From positions 235,012 to 299,011 of the forward strand of contig NZ_WQLA01000008.1 of NCBI RefSeq assembly GCF_009755275.1: a stretch of DNA of 64,000 nucleotides, given 5' to 3'. The position numbers were made by a program, and so were the translations under genes. The stretch is from Mucilaginibacter aquatilis (GTDB lineage: Bacteria > Bacteroidota > Bacteroidia > Sphingobacteriales > Sphingobacteriaceae). Below are positions 34,624 to 43,812 of this stretch, one piece after another. Below the pieces are notes generated by a model. The model saw nothing but the letters and a program-made list of their open reading frames with translations. It ran no database searches and was not told the DNA's origin. Position 1 is the first letter of the stretch. Every line of letters begins with the position of its first letter.

Positions 34624-35232
34624 TTACCAGTTTACTTCGAAACCCTTATTCACTTCATCAATAAAGCCCAGCACTTCATCTTTACCCAACTTACTTTCTG
34701 ATGAGGTTACAAAAAATTGTGGCACTTCCTCAAACGTCGCAAGTAAGGCTTTACGGAACTTGGCAATATTCTGATCGGTTTTAATGCTTGATTGCTTATC
34801 GGCCTTGGTAAATACCAACACAAATGATAGCCCTTTCTCGCCAAGCCAGTTACAAAATTCTACATCAATTTTTTGCGGTTCGTGCCTGCTGTCAATAAGC
34901 ACCAGTACGCATTGTAAACTCTCGCGCTTATCTAAATAGGTACGTATAAACTTATCCCAATCTTCCTTTTTACTTTTAGAGATGCGGGCATAACCATAGC
35001 CTGGTAAATCAACCAGGTACCACTGCTCATTTATGTAAAAATGATTTATTAGCTGGGTTTTACCTGGCGTTTGCGATGTTTTTGCCAAGCCCTTTTTGCC
35101 CGTAAGCATATTGATAAGTGACGATTTACCTACATTGGACCGGCCAATGAAAGCATACTCCGGCTTTTCGGGAGGTGGCAATTTTGAAATTTGTGTATTG
35201 CTACAAATAAATTCGGCAGATTTGACAATCAT
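34624..35232 (-). CDS. engB: Ribosome biogenesis GTP-binding protein EngB/YsxC
   Basis: 202 residues, the usual size. G1 is GRSNVGKS (30-37), the switch I Thr lies in KTSQTPGKTQ, G3 is DLPGYG (75-80) and G4 is FTKAD (near 142). The GTPase assists late 50S ribosomal subunit assembly and is essential in several bacteria. It is located upstream of the UbiA-like gene on the same strand, with 69 bp between them holding a short hairpin. Confidence 0.95.
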   Translation of the reverse strand: MIVKSAEFICSNTQISKLPPPEKPEYAFIGRSNVGKSSLINMLTGKKGLAKTSQTPGKTQLINHFYINEQWYLVDLPGYGYARISKSKKEDWDKFIRTYLDKRESLQCVLVLIDSRHEPQKIDVEFCNWLGEKGLSFVLVFTKADKQSSIKTDQNIAKFRKALLATFEEVPQFFVTSSESKLGKDEVLGFIDEVNKGFEVNW

Positions 35233-35286
35233 GATACAAAGGTAACAGTTACAAATTTTAAATTTGATGTTTAAACATATATTTAT

Positions 35287-35775
35287 ATGAGTTATTCTAT
35301 TCCATCACAAACGCGCGTTGGTCACGTTCATTTAAAGGTTAGTGATTTACAACGTTCACTTGATTTTTACTGTGGTTTGTTAGGGTTTGAATTGGTGATG
35401 AAATACGGAGCGCAGGCTGCTTTTATATCAGCAGGTGGATACCATCATCATATTGGTTTAAATACCTGGCACAGCCTAGGTTCAGAACCTGCGCCTGACC
35501 GTTACCCGGGTTTATATCACACTGCCATTGTATACCCCCAGCGTAAAGACCTTGCAGCTATTTTGAAACGTTTGCTTGATGCCAGTTATCAGCAAATAAC
35601 CGGGGCGTCAGACCATGGAGTATCTGAGGCTATTTACTTAAACGACCCTGATTTGAACGGCGTTGAACTATACTGGGATCGCCCGCGTGAATTTTGGCCA
35701 ACTGATGAAACCGGAAGCCTTACTATGTACACCCGGCGTTTAGATACCGATAATCTTTTGGCTGAGCTGCAATAA
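35287..35775 (+). CDS. VOC-superfamily (glyoxalase/extradiol dioxygenase-like) protein
   Basis: 162 residues with two beta-alpha-beta-beta-beta modules. The motifs are GHVHLKVSDLQRSLDFYCGLLGF (shared with CatE-type catechol 2,3-dioxygenase-like proteins), YHHHIGLNTW, LYHTAIVYP, HGVSEAIYLNDPDLNGVELYWDRP. The usual metal ligands H13 or H15, H57 or similar, and E in GVELYW are present. Substrate unknown; family members range from dioxygenases to lyases and resistance proteins. It stands alone. Confidence 0.85.
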   Translation: MSYSIPSQTRVGHVHLKVSDLQRSLDFYCGLLGFELVMKYGAQAAFISAGGYHHHIGLNTWHSLGSEPAPDRYPGLYHTAIVYPQRKDLAAILKRLLDASYQQITGASDHGVSEAIYLNDPDLNGVELYWDRPREFWPTDETGSLTMYTRRLDTDNLLAELQ

Positions 35776-35777
35776 CT

Positions 35778-36515
35778 TTAAAAGTATTTCTCAAGCTTAA
35801 GTCCGTAAGTAAGTAAAGTATTTTCGGCCTTTGTACGTGTGATTTTATTGTAGGCAAATGAGCTGTTTAAAGCAAGCCAGTTAGTTACTTTAAAACCCAA
35901 GCCAAATGTTGTGCGAATGATATGATCATTTGACCGCAGTAAAGATGGCTGCCAAAAGTTACCGCTATCAATTGTAATTAAATCTTTAATTACAAAGTGA
36001 AACTGTAATCTTAATGAGTTTCGGTAAGTGTTATAAACTTCGCGTGTGGTATCGCTGGTATTTATGTCACTTAAATCATATAGTATACCATCGCTTACGT
36101 TGAGGTAAGCATTGGGCCTGTCTAAAATACTGTAGGCAATACCCGCCCCTGCCAGTAGTTGATTATTGATTTTAAGTGAAAAGCTGGTGTTATAGTTGGC
36201 TAACCCCCAGTAGTAAGCATGCGGAATTGCTTTATACAGGTTAAAGTCAATGGCTGCCGAATAATCGTTATTGGTGACCGATCCATTTGATTTTCCGTAA
36301 ACCCAGGAGTTAGTTGCATTAAGTGAAACGCTTTTCTTTTTTACTTCAAAGCGCAAGGCGTTATTAAGCAAATAGGTATTGCCTTCGGGAGCACGATTGG
36401 CCGTGCCTGAACCGTTGAATATTAAATGGTAATTAGTGGTATCGTTGAATTGGGCTTTGGCAGTAATTGTTGCAAGCACCAACATCAGTAAGCACAATAT
36501 TAAGCTTCTTTGCAT
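35778..36515 (-). CDS. DUF481-type outer-membrane beta-barrel protein
   Basis: 245 residues, signal peptide ending near AKAQ, followed by alternating-strand sequence (LRFEVKKKSVSLNATNSWVYG, LNSSFAYNKI) and a C-terminal aromatic residue (LEKYF) typical of outer-membrane insertion. It resembles the salt-induced YdiY/DUF481 family. The barrel is moderately short. The role is unknown and the gene is monocistronic. Confidence 0.75.
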   Translation of the reverse strand: MQRSLILCLLMLVLATITAKAQFNDTTNYHLIFNGSGTANRAPEGNTYLLNNALRFEVKKKSVSLNATNSWVYGKSNGSVTNNDYSAAIDFNLYKAIPHAYYWGLANYNTSFSLKINNQLLAGAGIAYSILDRPNAYLNVSDGILYDLSDINTSDTTREVYNTYRNSLRLQFHFVIKDLITIDSGNFWQPSLLRSNDHIIRTTFGLGFKVTNWLALNSSFAYNKITRTKAENTLLTYGLKLEKYF

Positions 36516-36585
36516 GCAAAAAGCGGTTGGTAATCATTTAACCGACAACCCAACCGCCCGATTGTTTTTGAAAAAGGCCTCTATG

Positions 36586-37836
36586 CTAGCCCAGCATTAA
36601 CAAGTCGTCATCATCGGTTAAGCTTAATTGTATATTATCATTACCGGCAATACCTTCAATTGAGCCTTGTATTTGAACCGCGCTTAACAGTACTTTCTCT
36701 AATTGTTTTTCACGCACTTTCCATAACTTTTCCATGGCCTCGCGTTCTTTTTGTATTGACATACGCATGCTGCCAAAACCTTCACGCAGTGCCTTCCATT
36801 GCTCATTAAACTCGCTGCTGGTAAGGTAATCATAAAGCAAGTGCATCTTATCACCCTTACCCTCCTGCGCCTTCACAATGGCTGAGGTTTTCATTATACC
36901 CTGCCTCAACACATAAGAAACAGCCTTTATCTCACTAAATGAACATATCCAAACGCCATCCTTTTCACCAAAGCACTCCATATCTTTTGGATAGCATTGG
37001 GTTACTATAACGGCAATATCAGCACCCATATGGCGCATATCTTTTTTCAGCTTTTCTATCCAATCGCCGCCAAATTCTTTGGTGCGCTTGCTTTCGTAAA
37101 TGATTTTACCACATTCCTGCCCAAATTGGTTGCGAACAGTTTGTATACAGTCGGCTCCGCGTATGCCCTTACCAACTTCGTTAACCATATCAAACGGAAA
37201 GTAGCTACGTAGCTGCTCTTCCAGCATCAGCTCCTGCACCTCACCCTGCAACTGCATGGAACCTTGCTCGGCTTTACGCTTCATCTCGTCGGCCAGTTTT
37301 TTCTGATCATCGAGCTGCTTTTCAAGTTCACGTACCTTAAACTGGTACTCATTATCGCGCAATGAAAATTTCTCGGCTTCCTGTTTGCGTATTTGTTCGG
37401 CTAAAGCCTCGCGCTGCTCTTGTAATTTGCGTTCTGTTATCAGTTCCAGCTCTTCTTCGCGTTGTTTAAGCGTTTGCTCTTTTTGTAAAAATTCAAGCTC
37501 TTTTTGACGCGATGTACGCAGCTTTTCTTCCTGCTCCTTAAGCGAATTTTCGAGCATGCGCATCTGATTTTCTACATCGGCGTGTATTGATTTGCGTAGT
37601 GACTGCTCCATATCTTGCTGTAAAGCCCGCTTCTCCTCGGTAAGGCGCTGCTCAAACTGCATTTGCTGCTGACGTTGCTTTACAGCAAACTCCTCTTCCT
37701 TTTTCCTGAATTCGTCCTCTTTTTGCTGGGTATACTGCTGCATCTTATTTCTAAGCTGCTTTTTATACTCCTCAGTCATTACCTCCTCAATAGGAAAACC
37801 GTGACTGCAATTAGGACATTTTACTTCTGTAGCCAT
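36586..37836 (-). CDS. DUF2130 protein: zinc ribbon, coiled coil and nuclease-like C-terminus
   Basis: 416 residues from the ATG at 37836; the longer frame starts with TTG. It begins with half a zinc ribbon (C7-PN-C10), then about 190 residues of charged Glu/Gln/Lys coiled coil, then the DUF2130 domain. That domain carries GADCIQTV... and GKIIYESKRTK, where E248 and K250 plus the upstream Asp fit a PD-(D/E)XK-nuclease active site, with IAVIVTQ as the following strand. A structure-based role in DNA or RNA cleavage is plausible but untested. Nothing in the neighbourhood points to a defence island. Confidence 0.85.
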   Translation of the reverse strand: MATEVKCPNCSHGFPIEEVMTEEYKKQLRNKMQQYTQQKEDEFRKKEEEFAVKQRQQQMQFEQRLTEEKRALQQDMEQSLRKSIHADVENQMRMLENSLKEQEEKLRTSRQKELEFLQKEQTLKQREEELELITERKLQEQREALAEQIRKQEAEKFSLRDNEYQFKVRELEKQLDDQKKLADEMKRKAEQGSMQLQGEVQELMLEEQLRSYFPFDMVNEVGKGIRGADCIQTVRNQFGQECGKIIYESKRTKEFGGDWIEKLKKDMRHMGADIAVIVTQCYPKDMECFGEKDGVWICSFSEIKAVSYVLRQGIMKTSAIVKAQEGKGDKMHLLYDYLTSSEFNEQWKALREGFGSMRMSIQKEREAMEKLWKVREKQLEKVLLSAVQIQGSIEGIAGNDNIQLSLTDDDDLLMLG

Positions 37837-38087
37837 ATAATCGTCGTTACAACTGTGCAAATATGCATTAACGAAGGTAACGGTAATTTTGCTAACTTTT
37901 TAAGCATTTTATATATCAGTGTTAATGTTAAATTGATCAAAGGGCTTTTTGACTACGATCTATTTAAATGGAGGAATGAGGCTGGAGATAGCTCAACAAC
38001 TGAGTAGAACATAGGTGTAAACGAACGCTATATGCTCATTGCAATAAGATTCCGATCAAAAAAATCTGTATTGATTATTTTAACAAT

Positions 38088-38594
38088 TTAACGATTGCTC
38101 TTAAGCTGCCTTATCTCAAGCTTAAGCTCTTGTATATTTTCTTTAGCTTGGCGGTTTTCCAAATAATAATAGATAGCAAAGCCAAGAAAAACTTTGCCTA
38201 ATATAAATACAGCAGCAAACACCCAGCGCCACACTTTATGTATACGCATGTGGGTTGATGAGCCTTCTACTTCAATAAACCCTGAATCGGGCTTGTGATT
38301 ATGCTGAGATGAACGCTGGCTTTCATCGCCTGGATGCTGGGGTAAATGTTTGGATGTAACTGTCAATCCATTAATTTCGCTTTCAATACGATCCCACAAT
38401 TGCGGAGGCGGCGGCGAAGCCATCCGCATTGCAAGCTTCTCCATATCAATTTCCAATTCATTAAGTGCCTGCTCTACTTCCGGAAATTGCTTTTTCATTT
38501 GCAATACCTCACGCTCTTCATTTGCTGATGTAGCACCGGTAACAAATGCTTCAAGGATGCCACTTTCTATATAGTCATGTATCCTCTTATCCAT
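38088..38594 (-). CDS. Putative anti-sigma factor (one transmembrane helix)
   Basis: 168 residues. The N-terminal 80 residues (IESGILEAFVTGATSANEEREV... PPPPQLWDRIESEI) resemble the cytoplasmic anti-sigma domain of RskA-like proteins without the zinc-binding Cys/His. A transmembrane helix at about 123-143 (WRWVFAAVFILGKVFLGFAI) follows, and then a short helical periplasmic tail. Its start overlaps by 8 bp the sigma-factor-like gene upstream, the usual arrangement for such pairs. Confidence 0.75.
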   Translation of the reverse strand: MDKRIHDYIESGILEAFVTGATSANEEREVLQMKKQFPEVEQALNELEIDMEKLAMRMASPPPPQLWDRIESEINGLTVTSKHLPQHPGDESQRSSQHNHKPDSGFIEVEGSSTHMRIHKVWRWVFAAVFILGKVFLGFAIYYYLENRQAKENIQELKLEIRQLKSNR

Positions 38595-39069
38595 TTTTCA
38601 TCATTATAAAAGCTTCCCTTAAAATTTTCTTCACTTCAGCATCAGTTAAATTAAGCTCATGAGCCAAAATTGCAGTTGATTTTTGATAATAATATACGCC
38701 GCAAAACACAATTTGTTGCTCAATAGTTAAACCACTCACAACTCCGTCAAACTTTAACCTTTCAGAGAAAAGCTCTTTTCCACTTAAATTTCTGTTGTAA
38801 GCTGTCTTCAATCTAGCCTGCGCAAGCATTCTTAATTGTTTCCACGAATCGCTTCCTGTGCTGTTAAGCTCGTTAAGTTTGTAAGGAACTTCTTTAAAAA
38901 TGTCTGCCAGGTACTGCTCGGCTACTTCATGATCTTTCACTATCTCAACTATGTAACCTAATAGCCAACTTCCGTAACGGTAAAACAGGGCCCGGGTTGC
39001 TAAAATATCTGAATTTGTCAGATGTTGAGCTTTCTCAATATTTAAATTCACACTTAACGAGGGGGTCAA
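38587..39069 (-). CDS. ECF-type RNA polymerase sigma factor (divergent)
   Basis: 160 residues; the start codon is TTG, with a GTG six codons downstream as alternative. A sigma-2-like region (ALFYRYGSWLLGYIVEIVKDHEVAEQYLADIFKEV) and a sigma-4-like helix-turn-helix (TIEQQIVFCGVYYYQKSTAILAHELNLTDAEVKKIL) can be read. Both are diverged from classical ECF factors. The overlap with the membrane anti-sigma-like gene supports the call: it would be held at the membrane until a signal releases it. No target promoters can be deduced. Confidence 0.75.
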   Translation of the reverse strand: MTPSLSVNLNIEKAQHLTNSDILATRALFYRYGSWLLGYIVEIVKDHEVAEQYLADIFKEVPYKLNELNSTGSDSWKQLRMLAQARLKTAYNRNLSGKELFSERLKFDGVVSGLTIEQQIVFCGVYYYQKSTAILAHELNLTDAEVKKILREAFIMMKNG

Positions 39070-39248
39070 TTAGTTTTTAAAATTACAATAAAAACTCTAT
39101 TTAAGCAGCTTCATACACCAAAATATCATGCATTTGCTTCAACCTCTTTAAGGCTCAAAAATGAATATGATAGTTGCCCACTATATTCAGCTAAAATTAC
39201 TCTTACCATCATCAGGAATTTTCCGCTTTGAAAGCTCCTTAGCAATGC

Positions 39249-39800
39249 CTACTCAATATACTTTAGCTTCAAAACAATCTTTTTGCTTCCCCAATAGCCA
39301 TCGGCTTTAACCATAGGCCGGTGTACATCAGACGGAAAAAAAATAAAGAATTCAGCCGGCGTTGCTAAATGCAGTTCACCCTCACCTTTATAAAACATAA
39401 CGTCTTTCAGTTCGTCATAAGGGTCGGTAACGTTAAGCTGCGATGCCTGGGTAACTCCCATTTGCTCGGCACCATCAATTACATACTGAATGTCAATTGC
39501 TTTTTTATGGGATTCCCATTTTGCATCAGCCAAATCTTTATTTGTGCTTTCACTTACAGCTATGTATAAATCACTGCCTTCCAAGCTATGCTTACCCTCG
39601 TTTAGCGATTTTAAATCTGTATTTTTCAAATATTCAAACGCCGTGTCCCACTGCTGTTTATTGGCAGCATACTGGCGCGCAAATTCAAGTATATCAGTTG
39701 CTGCATGAGGTTTTATTTCTAAACCATTAAGGTAACTTTCTGATTTGAACCAGTTTTCGGCCGCTTCTTTAGAGGCGGTTATATGTTGCATGTTTTCCAT
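39249..39800 (-). CDS. YhcH/YjgK/YiaL family cupin-like protein (DUF386)
   Basis: 183 residues with the DUF386 double-stranded beta-helix: WESHKKAIDIQYVIDGAEQM and LATPAEFFIFFPSDVHRPM contain the His/Glu residues that bind metal in this family. Members accompany sialic acid, galactoside or sugar-acid gene sets and are thought to act on sugar anomers or as isomerases, but here it is alone. The start has a second ATG three codons later; either fits. Confidence 0.85.
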   Translation of the reverse strand: MENMQHITASKEAAENWFKSESYLNGLEIKPHAATDILEFARQYAANKQQWDTAFEYLKNTDLKSLNEGKHSLEGSDLYIAVSESTNKDLADAKWESHKKAIDIQYVIDGAEQMGVTQASQLNVTDPYDELKDVMFYKGEGELHLATPAEFFIFFPSDVHRPMVKADGYWGSKKIVLKLKYIE

Positions 39801-39938
39801 GGAGGCAATTGGATGTATTTAATTAATAAGCAAGCAAGATAACATCAATTTTCGGGTTAGTAAGTTTTGTTGAAAACATTTGCTTTAACTTTTTTAAGTA
39901 TAAGAATCGCTTTGTTGGCACTGCCATTGAAAATCCAA

Positions 39939-39970
39939 CAAAAAAGGCCGTTCCCAAAAAAGAACGGCCT
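39939..39970 (-). terminator. Terminator of the DUF4097 gene
   Basis: AGGCCGTTC / GAACGGCCT 9-bp stem with an 8-nt loop; on the minus strand it is followed by TTTTTTG. It lies 30 bp past the stop codon of the DUF4097 gene. Confidence 0.85.
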
Positions 39971-39999
39971 GCAGAATGATTGATAAGGTTGTATGTTTA

Positions 40000-41037
40000 T
40001 TAATTGAAGCTCAAATTAACAGAACCGCTTGATGCATGAGCAGTAACCGGAATACCGCCACCGTTAAGCTTTCCTTCTACACGATCTTTCTCTTTAGTAC
40101 CCGAAAAATTGCTTAATGATGCGTTTACACGGCTGCCTTTTAAATCAAGATCAAGGCCTTTAGGCGTTGGCATTGTGATACTGATACCACCTGCACTTGT
40201 TGACAATCTTACATACTTACCTACGCTTTTAAAATCAGCGTGAATGCTGCCGCCGCTGGTTGAGCCTTCAACACTGCAAGCCAGTTGAGTTAAATTTACG
40301 CTACCGCCTGATGTTGACGTAATTAATTCTCCCGATATACCGTCGGCATGAATGCTGCCTCCGCTGGTAGTTGCATTAATATCGCCGCTAAGGTTATTTA
40401 ACTTTAATGATCCGCCGCTCGTAGTAAGGCTAATTTTACCCTCGCAATTGCTGGCCACAATACTGCCACCACTGGTGGTAAGGTCAATTTCTTGTTTAGC
40501 ATTATCAATATGAATGCTGCCGCCCGATGTGCGGCCTTTGATTTTACCGCTTACATTGTTAACTTTTAAACTACCACCACTGGTAGCAAAGTTTTGCACG
40601 CCGGTAAGGTTGCCAATGTTAATGCTGCCACCACTTGTACGTAAATTGGTTGCAACTGCTTTAGGCACATATATTTTGAAAGATATGCTTACAGCTTTGC
40701 GCCAATTTAAGTTGAATGCTTTACTTTTAGCTGTAACATGCAACTCGTGATTGGCATCTGTAATTTCAAGTTTGTAATTATCTTCCAGGCGCTGCTTTAT
40801 CTCTTCTTTTGTTATATCATCGTTACTGTTATTTGGCGATACATAAACTTCAATACGGGCCTCTGATGCAGCAACACCAGTTACAGAAATGCTACCGCCC
40901 GATGTTTCGGCAAAAACATCCTTAATACCCGCCGAAGACAGATTTTTAGTTAAATAGGGTTCGGTAGTCCATTTGTTTTGAGCCATAGCTGCAGAGCAGC
41001 CTAAAACCATAAATGCAATAAGGGTAAACTTTTTCAT
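40000..41037 (-). CDS. DUF4097-type protein with SGGS beta-repeats
   Basis: 345 residues from the ATG at 41037, which gives a clean signal peptide (MKKFTLIAFMVLGCSAAMAQ); an ATG ten codons upstream adds charged residues. Eight or more consecutive copies of a 19-20-residue unit each contain T-S-G-G-S-I/L/V (TSGGSINIGNLTGVQNFA, TSGGSLKVNNVSGKIKGR and so on), which should stack as a right-handed beta-solenoid. The family (DUF4097/adhesin-like) is of unknown function; it may be an envelope scaffold or putative adhesin. It has a promoter upstream and a strong terminator downstream. Confidence 0.83.
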   Translation of the reverse strand: MKKFTLIAFMVLGCSAAMAQNKWTTEPYLTKNLSSAGIKDVFAETSGGSISVTGVAASEARIEVYVSPNNSNDDITKEEIKQRLEDNYKLEITDANHELHVTAKSKAFNLNWRKAVSISFKIYVPKAVATNLRTSGGSINIGNLTGVQNFATSGGSLKVNNVSGKIKGRTSGGSIHIDNAKQEIDLTTSGGSIVASNCEGKISLTTSGGSLKLNNLSGDINATTSGGSIHADGISGELITSTSGGSVNLTQLACSVEGSTSGGSIHADFKSVGKYVRLSTSAGGISITMPTPKGLDLDLKGSRVNASLSNFSGTKEKDRVEGKLNGGGIPVTAHASSGSVNLSFN

Positions 41038-41090
41038 AAGCCGTTTAAATTTTGAGTATTCAATCATTTATTCCAAACAAGAATACTTTA

Positions 41091-41120
41091 TAAAGCTACA
41101 AAACAATACCAAAAACGCAA
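41091..41120 (-). promoter_or_regulatory. Candidate promoter of the DUF4097 gene
   Basis: On the minus strand TTG (41120-41118), 19 bp, then TAGCTTTA (41098-41091), near the Bacteroidota -33/-7 pattern (one base off TAnnTTTG). The predicted start of transcription would lie just before the candidate start codons. Confidence 0.4.
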
Positions 41121-41501
41121 GTGTCAAATTATCAGATATTTAATATATAAGTTTGAATAACTAATGTGCGGCTATGCAACACGTATTGTGCGATTTCGAT
41201 ACAATTTGAATCAATGCAATCTAATGTCCACAAAGACTATTCAGACCTTTAGAAAAATATAGTTATTATCATCCCTTGGCGACAATGCATAAGGACATTT
41301 TTGCTGCTTTATAAATAAGTCATGCTAAAATATTACAACTCCTTGCATATATAGTATAAGCAATTTTATGCTCAGGCCAATACATTTGCTAACGTACCAA
41401 TAATCTAAGTAGGGTTTAGTGTGAATGTTATTGAAACCGATGCTACCATACGCCGGCGGGTTTTCAGCTAACATGTTACTAAACCGTCTATACATAAATT
41501 T
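41121..41501. other. Long non-coding stretch before the CoA-transferase operon
   Basis: About 380 bp without a credible gene. It is AT-rich and holds TACATTTG (41381-41388) as the only full -7 match in the sense of the operon. A 72-codon minus-strand frame here overlaps the operon start and looks spurious. It probably contains the control region of the genes at 41502 onward. Confidence 0.6.
41381..41388 (+). promoter_or_regulatory. Candidate -7 promoter element of the 41.5-53.9 kb gene cluster
   Basis: TACATTTG matches TAnnTTTG in full. Its distance to the first ATG (about 110 bp) would give a leader long enough for regulation. A -33 box at the standard spacing is not clear. Confidence 0.4.
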
Positions 41502-42665
41502 ATGTCTGATCAAGTTATACTTAAAGGAATTACCTGGAACCACAGCCGAGGCTTTGTACCCATGACTGCCACCGCACAGCGTTTTAGCGAATTGAACCCC
41601 GGTGTTGAAATTACCTGGGAAAAACGCTCGTTACAGCAATTTGCCGACCTTTCAATCGAACAATTGGCGGCCCGTTACGACCTGCTGGTTATCGACCACC
41701 CCTGGGCCGGCTTTGCAGCCAATACACGCACCATCTTACCGTTCGATGAGTTTTTATCGCCTGAGTTCTTGAAAGACCAGGAGTTCAACAGTGTAGGCCA
41801 ATCATATGAAAGCTATAACTTTCATGGCCAGCAGTGGGCTTTGCCTATTGATGCCGCCACTCCGGTAGCATCAAGCCGCCAGGATATTCTGCAGGAACAT
41901 GATATAGATGTACCTTCGACCTACGATGAATTAATTGATCTGGCTAAACGCGGACTGGTTGCCTGCCCGCTGATCCCTATTGATTCGTTAATGACATTTT
42001 ACACCTTCTGCTGTTCATTGGGCGAAGATCCGTTCCAGACAGAAGATACCGTGGTTAGTCGTGAATTAGGCATACAAGCCTTGCAAATGTACCGCCAGTT
42101 GGCTCAACTGGTTGACCCCAAATGCTTTAACTACAACCCTATTAAAGTATACGAGCGCATGACGCTTACCGATGATATAGCTTACTGTCCGTTCGCTTAC
42201 GGATATTCCAACTACTCTCGTGTGGGTTATGCCCGCCGATTGCTGCATTTTCATGATATGGTTACGCTCGATGGCAAAACCAACCTGCGTTCTACCTTGG
42301 GTGGTACCGGTTTAGCGGTTTCATCGAACTGCAAAAACGTAGATGTTGCCATGAAATATGCCGAATTTGTAGCATCTCCCGATTGCCAGGCCGGTTTATT
42401 TACCGACAATGGCGGTCAGCCCGGTCACTTACAGGCCTGGACCAGCGAACATACCAACGCCATCAGCACCGATTACTTCAGCAACACCCTGCCAGCCCTG
42501 CAACGTGCATTTTTACGTCCGCGTTATAACGGGTCCATGTATTTTCAGGATCATGGCGGCGACATTGTGCGCAATTACCTAATGAACGGCGGCAGCGAAA
42601 CCGAAGTTTTAGATGCTTTAGATAACCTTTACCGCGAATCTAAAAAAGAGGTTCAGCATGGTTAA
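41502..42665 (+). CDS. Solute-binding-protein (family 1) homologue without a signal peptide
   Basis: 387 residues with the fold of ABC sugar-binding proteins: the N-lobe begins LKGITWNHSRGF, DLLVIDHPWAGF is the ligand-near region, and FVASPDCQAGLFTDNGGQPGH and YFSNTLPALQRAFLRPRYNG match the C-lobe of family-1 binding proteins. There is no signal peptide: the mature domain starts at residue 4, and an in-frame TAA lies 33 bp upstream, so no longer start exists. No ABC permease or ATPase gene is in the cluster. It is therefore expected to be cytoplasmic. It overlaps the next gene by 8 bp, suggesting a shared job with the CoA-transferases (inference). Confidence 0.88.
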   Translation: MSDQVILKGITWNHSRGFVPMTATAQRFSELNPGVEITWEKRSLQQFADLSIEQLAARYDLLVIDHPWAGFAANTRTILPFDEFLSPEFLKDQEFNSVGQSYESYNFHGQQWALPIDAATPVASSRQDILQEHDIDVPSTYDELIDLAKRGLVACPLIPIDSLMTFYTFCCSLGEDPFQTEDTVVSRELGIQALQMYRQLAQLVDPKCFNYNPIKVYERMTLTDDIAYCPFAYGYSNYSRVGYARRLLHFHDMVTLDGKTNLRSTLGGTGLAVSSNCKNVDVAMKYAEFVASPDCQAGLFTDNGGQPGHLQAWTSEHTNAISTDYFSNTLPALQRAFLRPRYNGSMYFQDHGGDIVRNYLMNGGSETEVLDALDNLYRESKKEVQHG

Positions 42666-43812
42666 ACCGTTAGAAGGATTGATTGTACTGGAGTTTAGCC
42701 AATTTATGGCCGGACCAACAGCAGGCCTTCGCCTGGCCGATTTAGGCGCCCGCGTAATAAAAATCGAACGCCCTGTAAAAGGTGAGGCCGGCCGGCAAAT
42801 TGCCATCCGCAACATATTTGTTAATGGCGATAGTTTGGTGTTCCATACCATAAACCGTAACAAAGAATCATACGCGGCCGATTTAAAAAACCTAGAGGAT
42901 TTAGAGCGGGTTAAAAAACTTATTGCTCAGGCCGATGTAATGACGCACAACTTCCGCCCCGGTGTAATGGAAAAAATAGGACTGGATTATGAAACCGTGC
43001 AAGCCATCAACCCTAAAATAATTTACGGCGTGGTAACCGGTTACGGAGCCAAAGGCCCATGGGCATCTCGCCCCGGTCAGGATTTGTTAATTCAGTCGTT
43101 ATCTGGCTTAACTTATCTGTCCGACACACAAGATGCAGGCCCTGTTCCTTTTGGATTGGCCGTGGCCGATATTATGTGCGGAGCACACTTTGTACAGGGT
43201 ATTTTAGCAGCCTTAATTAAACGAGCTAAAACGCAAAAAAGCGTTTTGGTTGAGGTGAGTTTGTTGGAATCGGTGCTTGACCTGCAATTCGAATTCTTAA
43301 CCACACATTTAAATGATGGCGAAACCTTACCGCAGCGTAGCAAGGTTAAAGGTACCGGTCACCCCTATTTAAGCGCCCCTTATGGCATTTACCGTACGCA
43401 GGATGCTTATTTGGCATTAGCCATGGGCGATTTACATCACATAGGCAAGGCTTTAGGTATCGATTTAAGTGCTTTCGCTACCAAATCGTCGTGGTTTGAC
43501 CAGCGTGATGAAATTATGGAATTAATAGCCGCACAGCTTCAAACCAAAACCACTGCCGAGTGGCTTGCTATTTTAGAGCCACTTGATATTTGGTGCAGCC
43601 AAATTTTGAGCTACGCCGAAAGCTTGCAGCATGAAGCATTTACGGCCCTGGGTATACAACAACAGGTTATTTTGCCCGATGGCAGCCAGTTGAACACCAC
43701 CCGCTGCCCAATCCGTATTGATCATACACGGCTTTACTCATCGGTTGCGGCACCGCGCCCCGGAGTGAGCACCGAATTAATTAACCAGCAATTTAATTTA
43801 ACCGAAGCATGA
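42658..43812 (+). CDS. Class III CoA-transferase (CaiB/BaiF family), first of two
   Basis: 384 residues. The family signatures are LEFSQFMAGPTAGLRLADLGARVIKIERP, NRNKESYAADLKN, HNFRPGVMEKIGLDYE and the catalytic aspartate D171 in FGLAVADIMCGAHF. These enzymes move CoA between carboxylic acids without a free CoA intermediate, as interlocked dimers. It overlaps the SBP-like gene before it (8 bp) and the second CoA-transferase after it (4 bp). The two paralogues could form a heterodimer or act on donor and acceptor separately. The acid substrate is unknown. Confidence 0.93.
   Translation: MVKPLEGLIVLEFSQFMAGPTAGLRLADLGARVIKIERPVKGEAGRQIAIRNIFVNGDSLVFHTINRNKESYAADLKNLEDLERVKKLIAQADVMTHNFRPGVMEKIGLDYETVQAINPKIIYGVVTGYGAKGPWASRPGQDLLIQSLSGLTYLSDTQDAGPVPFGLAVADIMCGAHFVQGILAALIKRAKTQKSVLVEVSLLESVLDLQFEFLTTHLNDGETLPQRSKVKGTGHPYLSAPYGIYRTQDAYLALAMGDLHHIGKALGIDLSAFATKSSWFDQRDEIMELIAAQLQTKTTAEWLAILEPLDIWCSQILSYAESLQHEAFTALGIQQQVILPDGSQLNTTRCPIRIDHTRLYSSVAAPRPGVSTELINQQFNLTEA

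Noticed and set aside
36586..40000. Defence island around the DUF2130 gene
   Set aside because: Neighbours are outer-membrane, sigma-factor and YhcH-type genes; no restriction, toxin or CRISPR gene was seen.
41325..41543. Minus-strand 72-codon frame before the SBP-CoA-transferase cluster
   Set aside because: It overlaps the first gene start and covers the presumed promoter; no family features.
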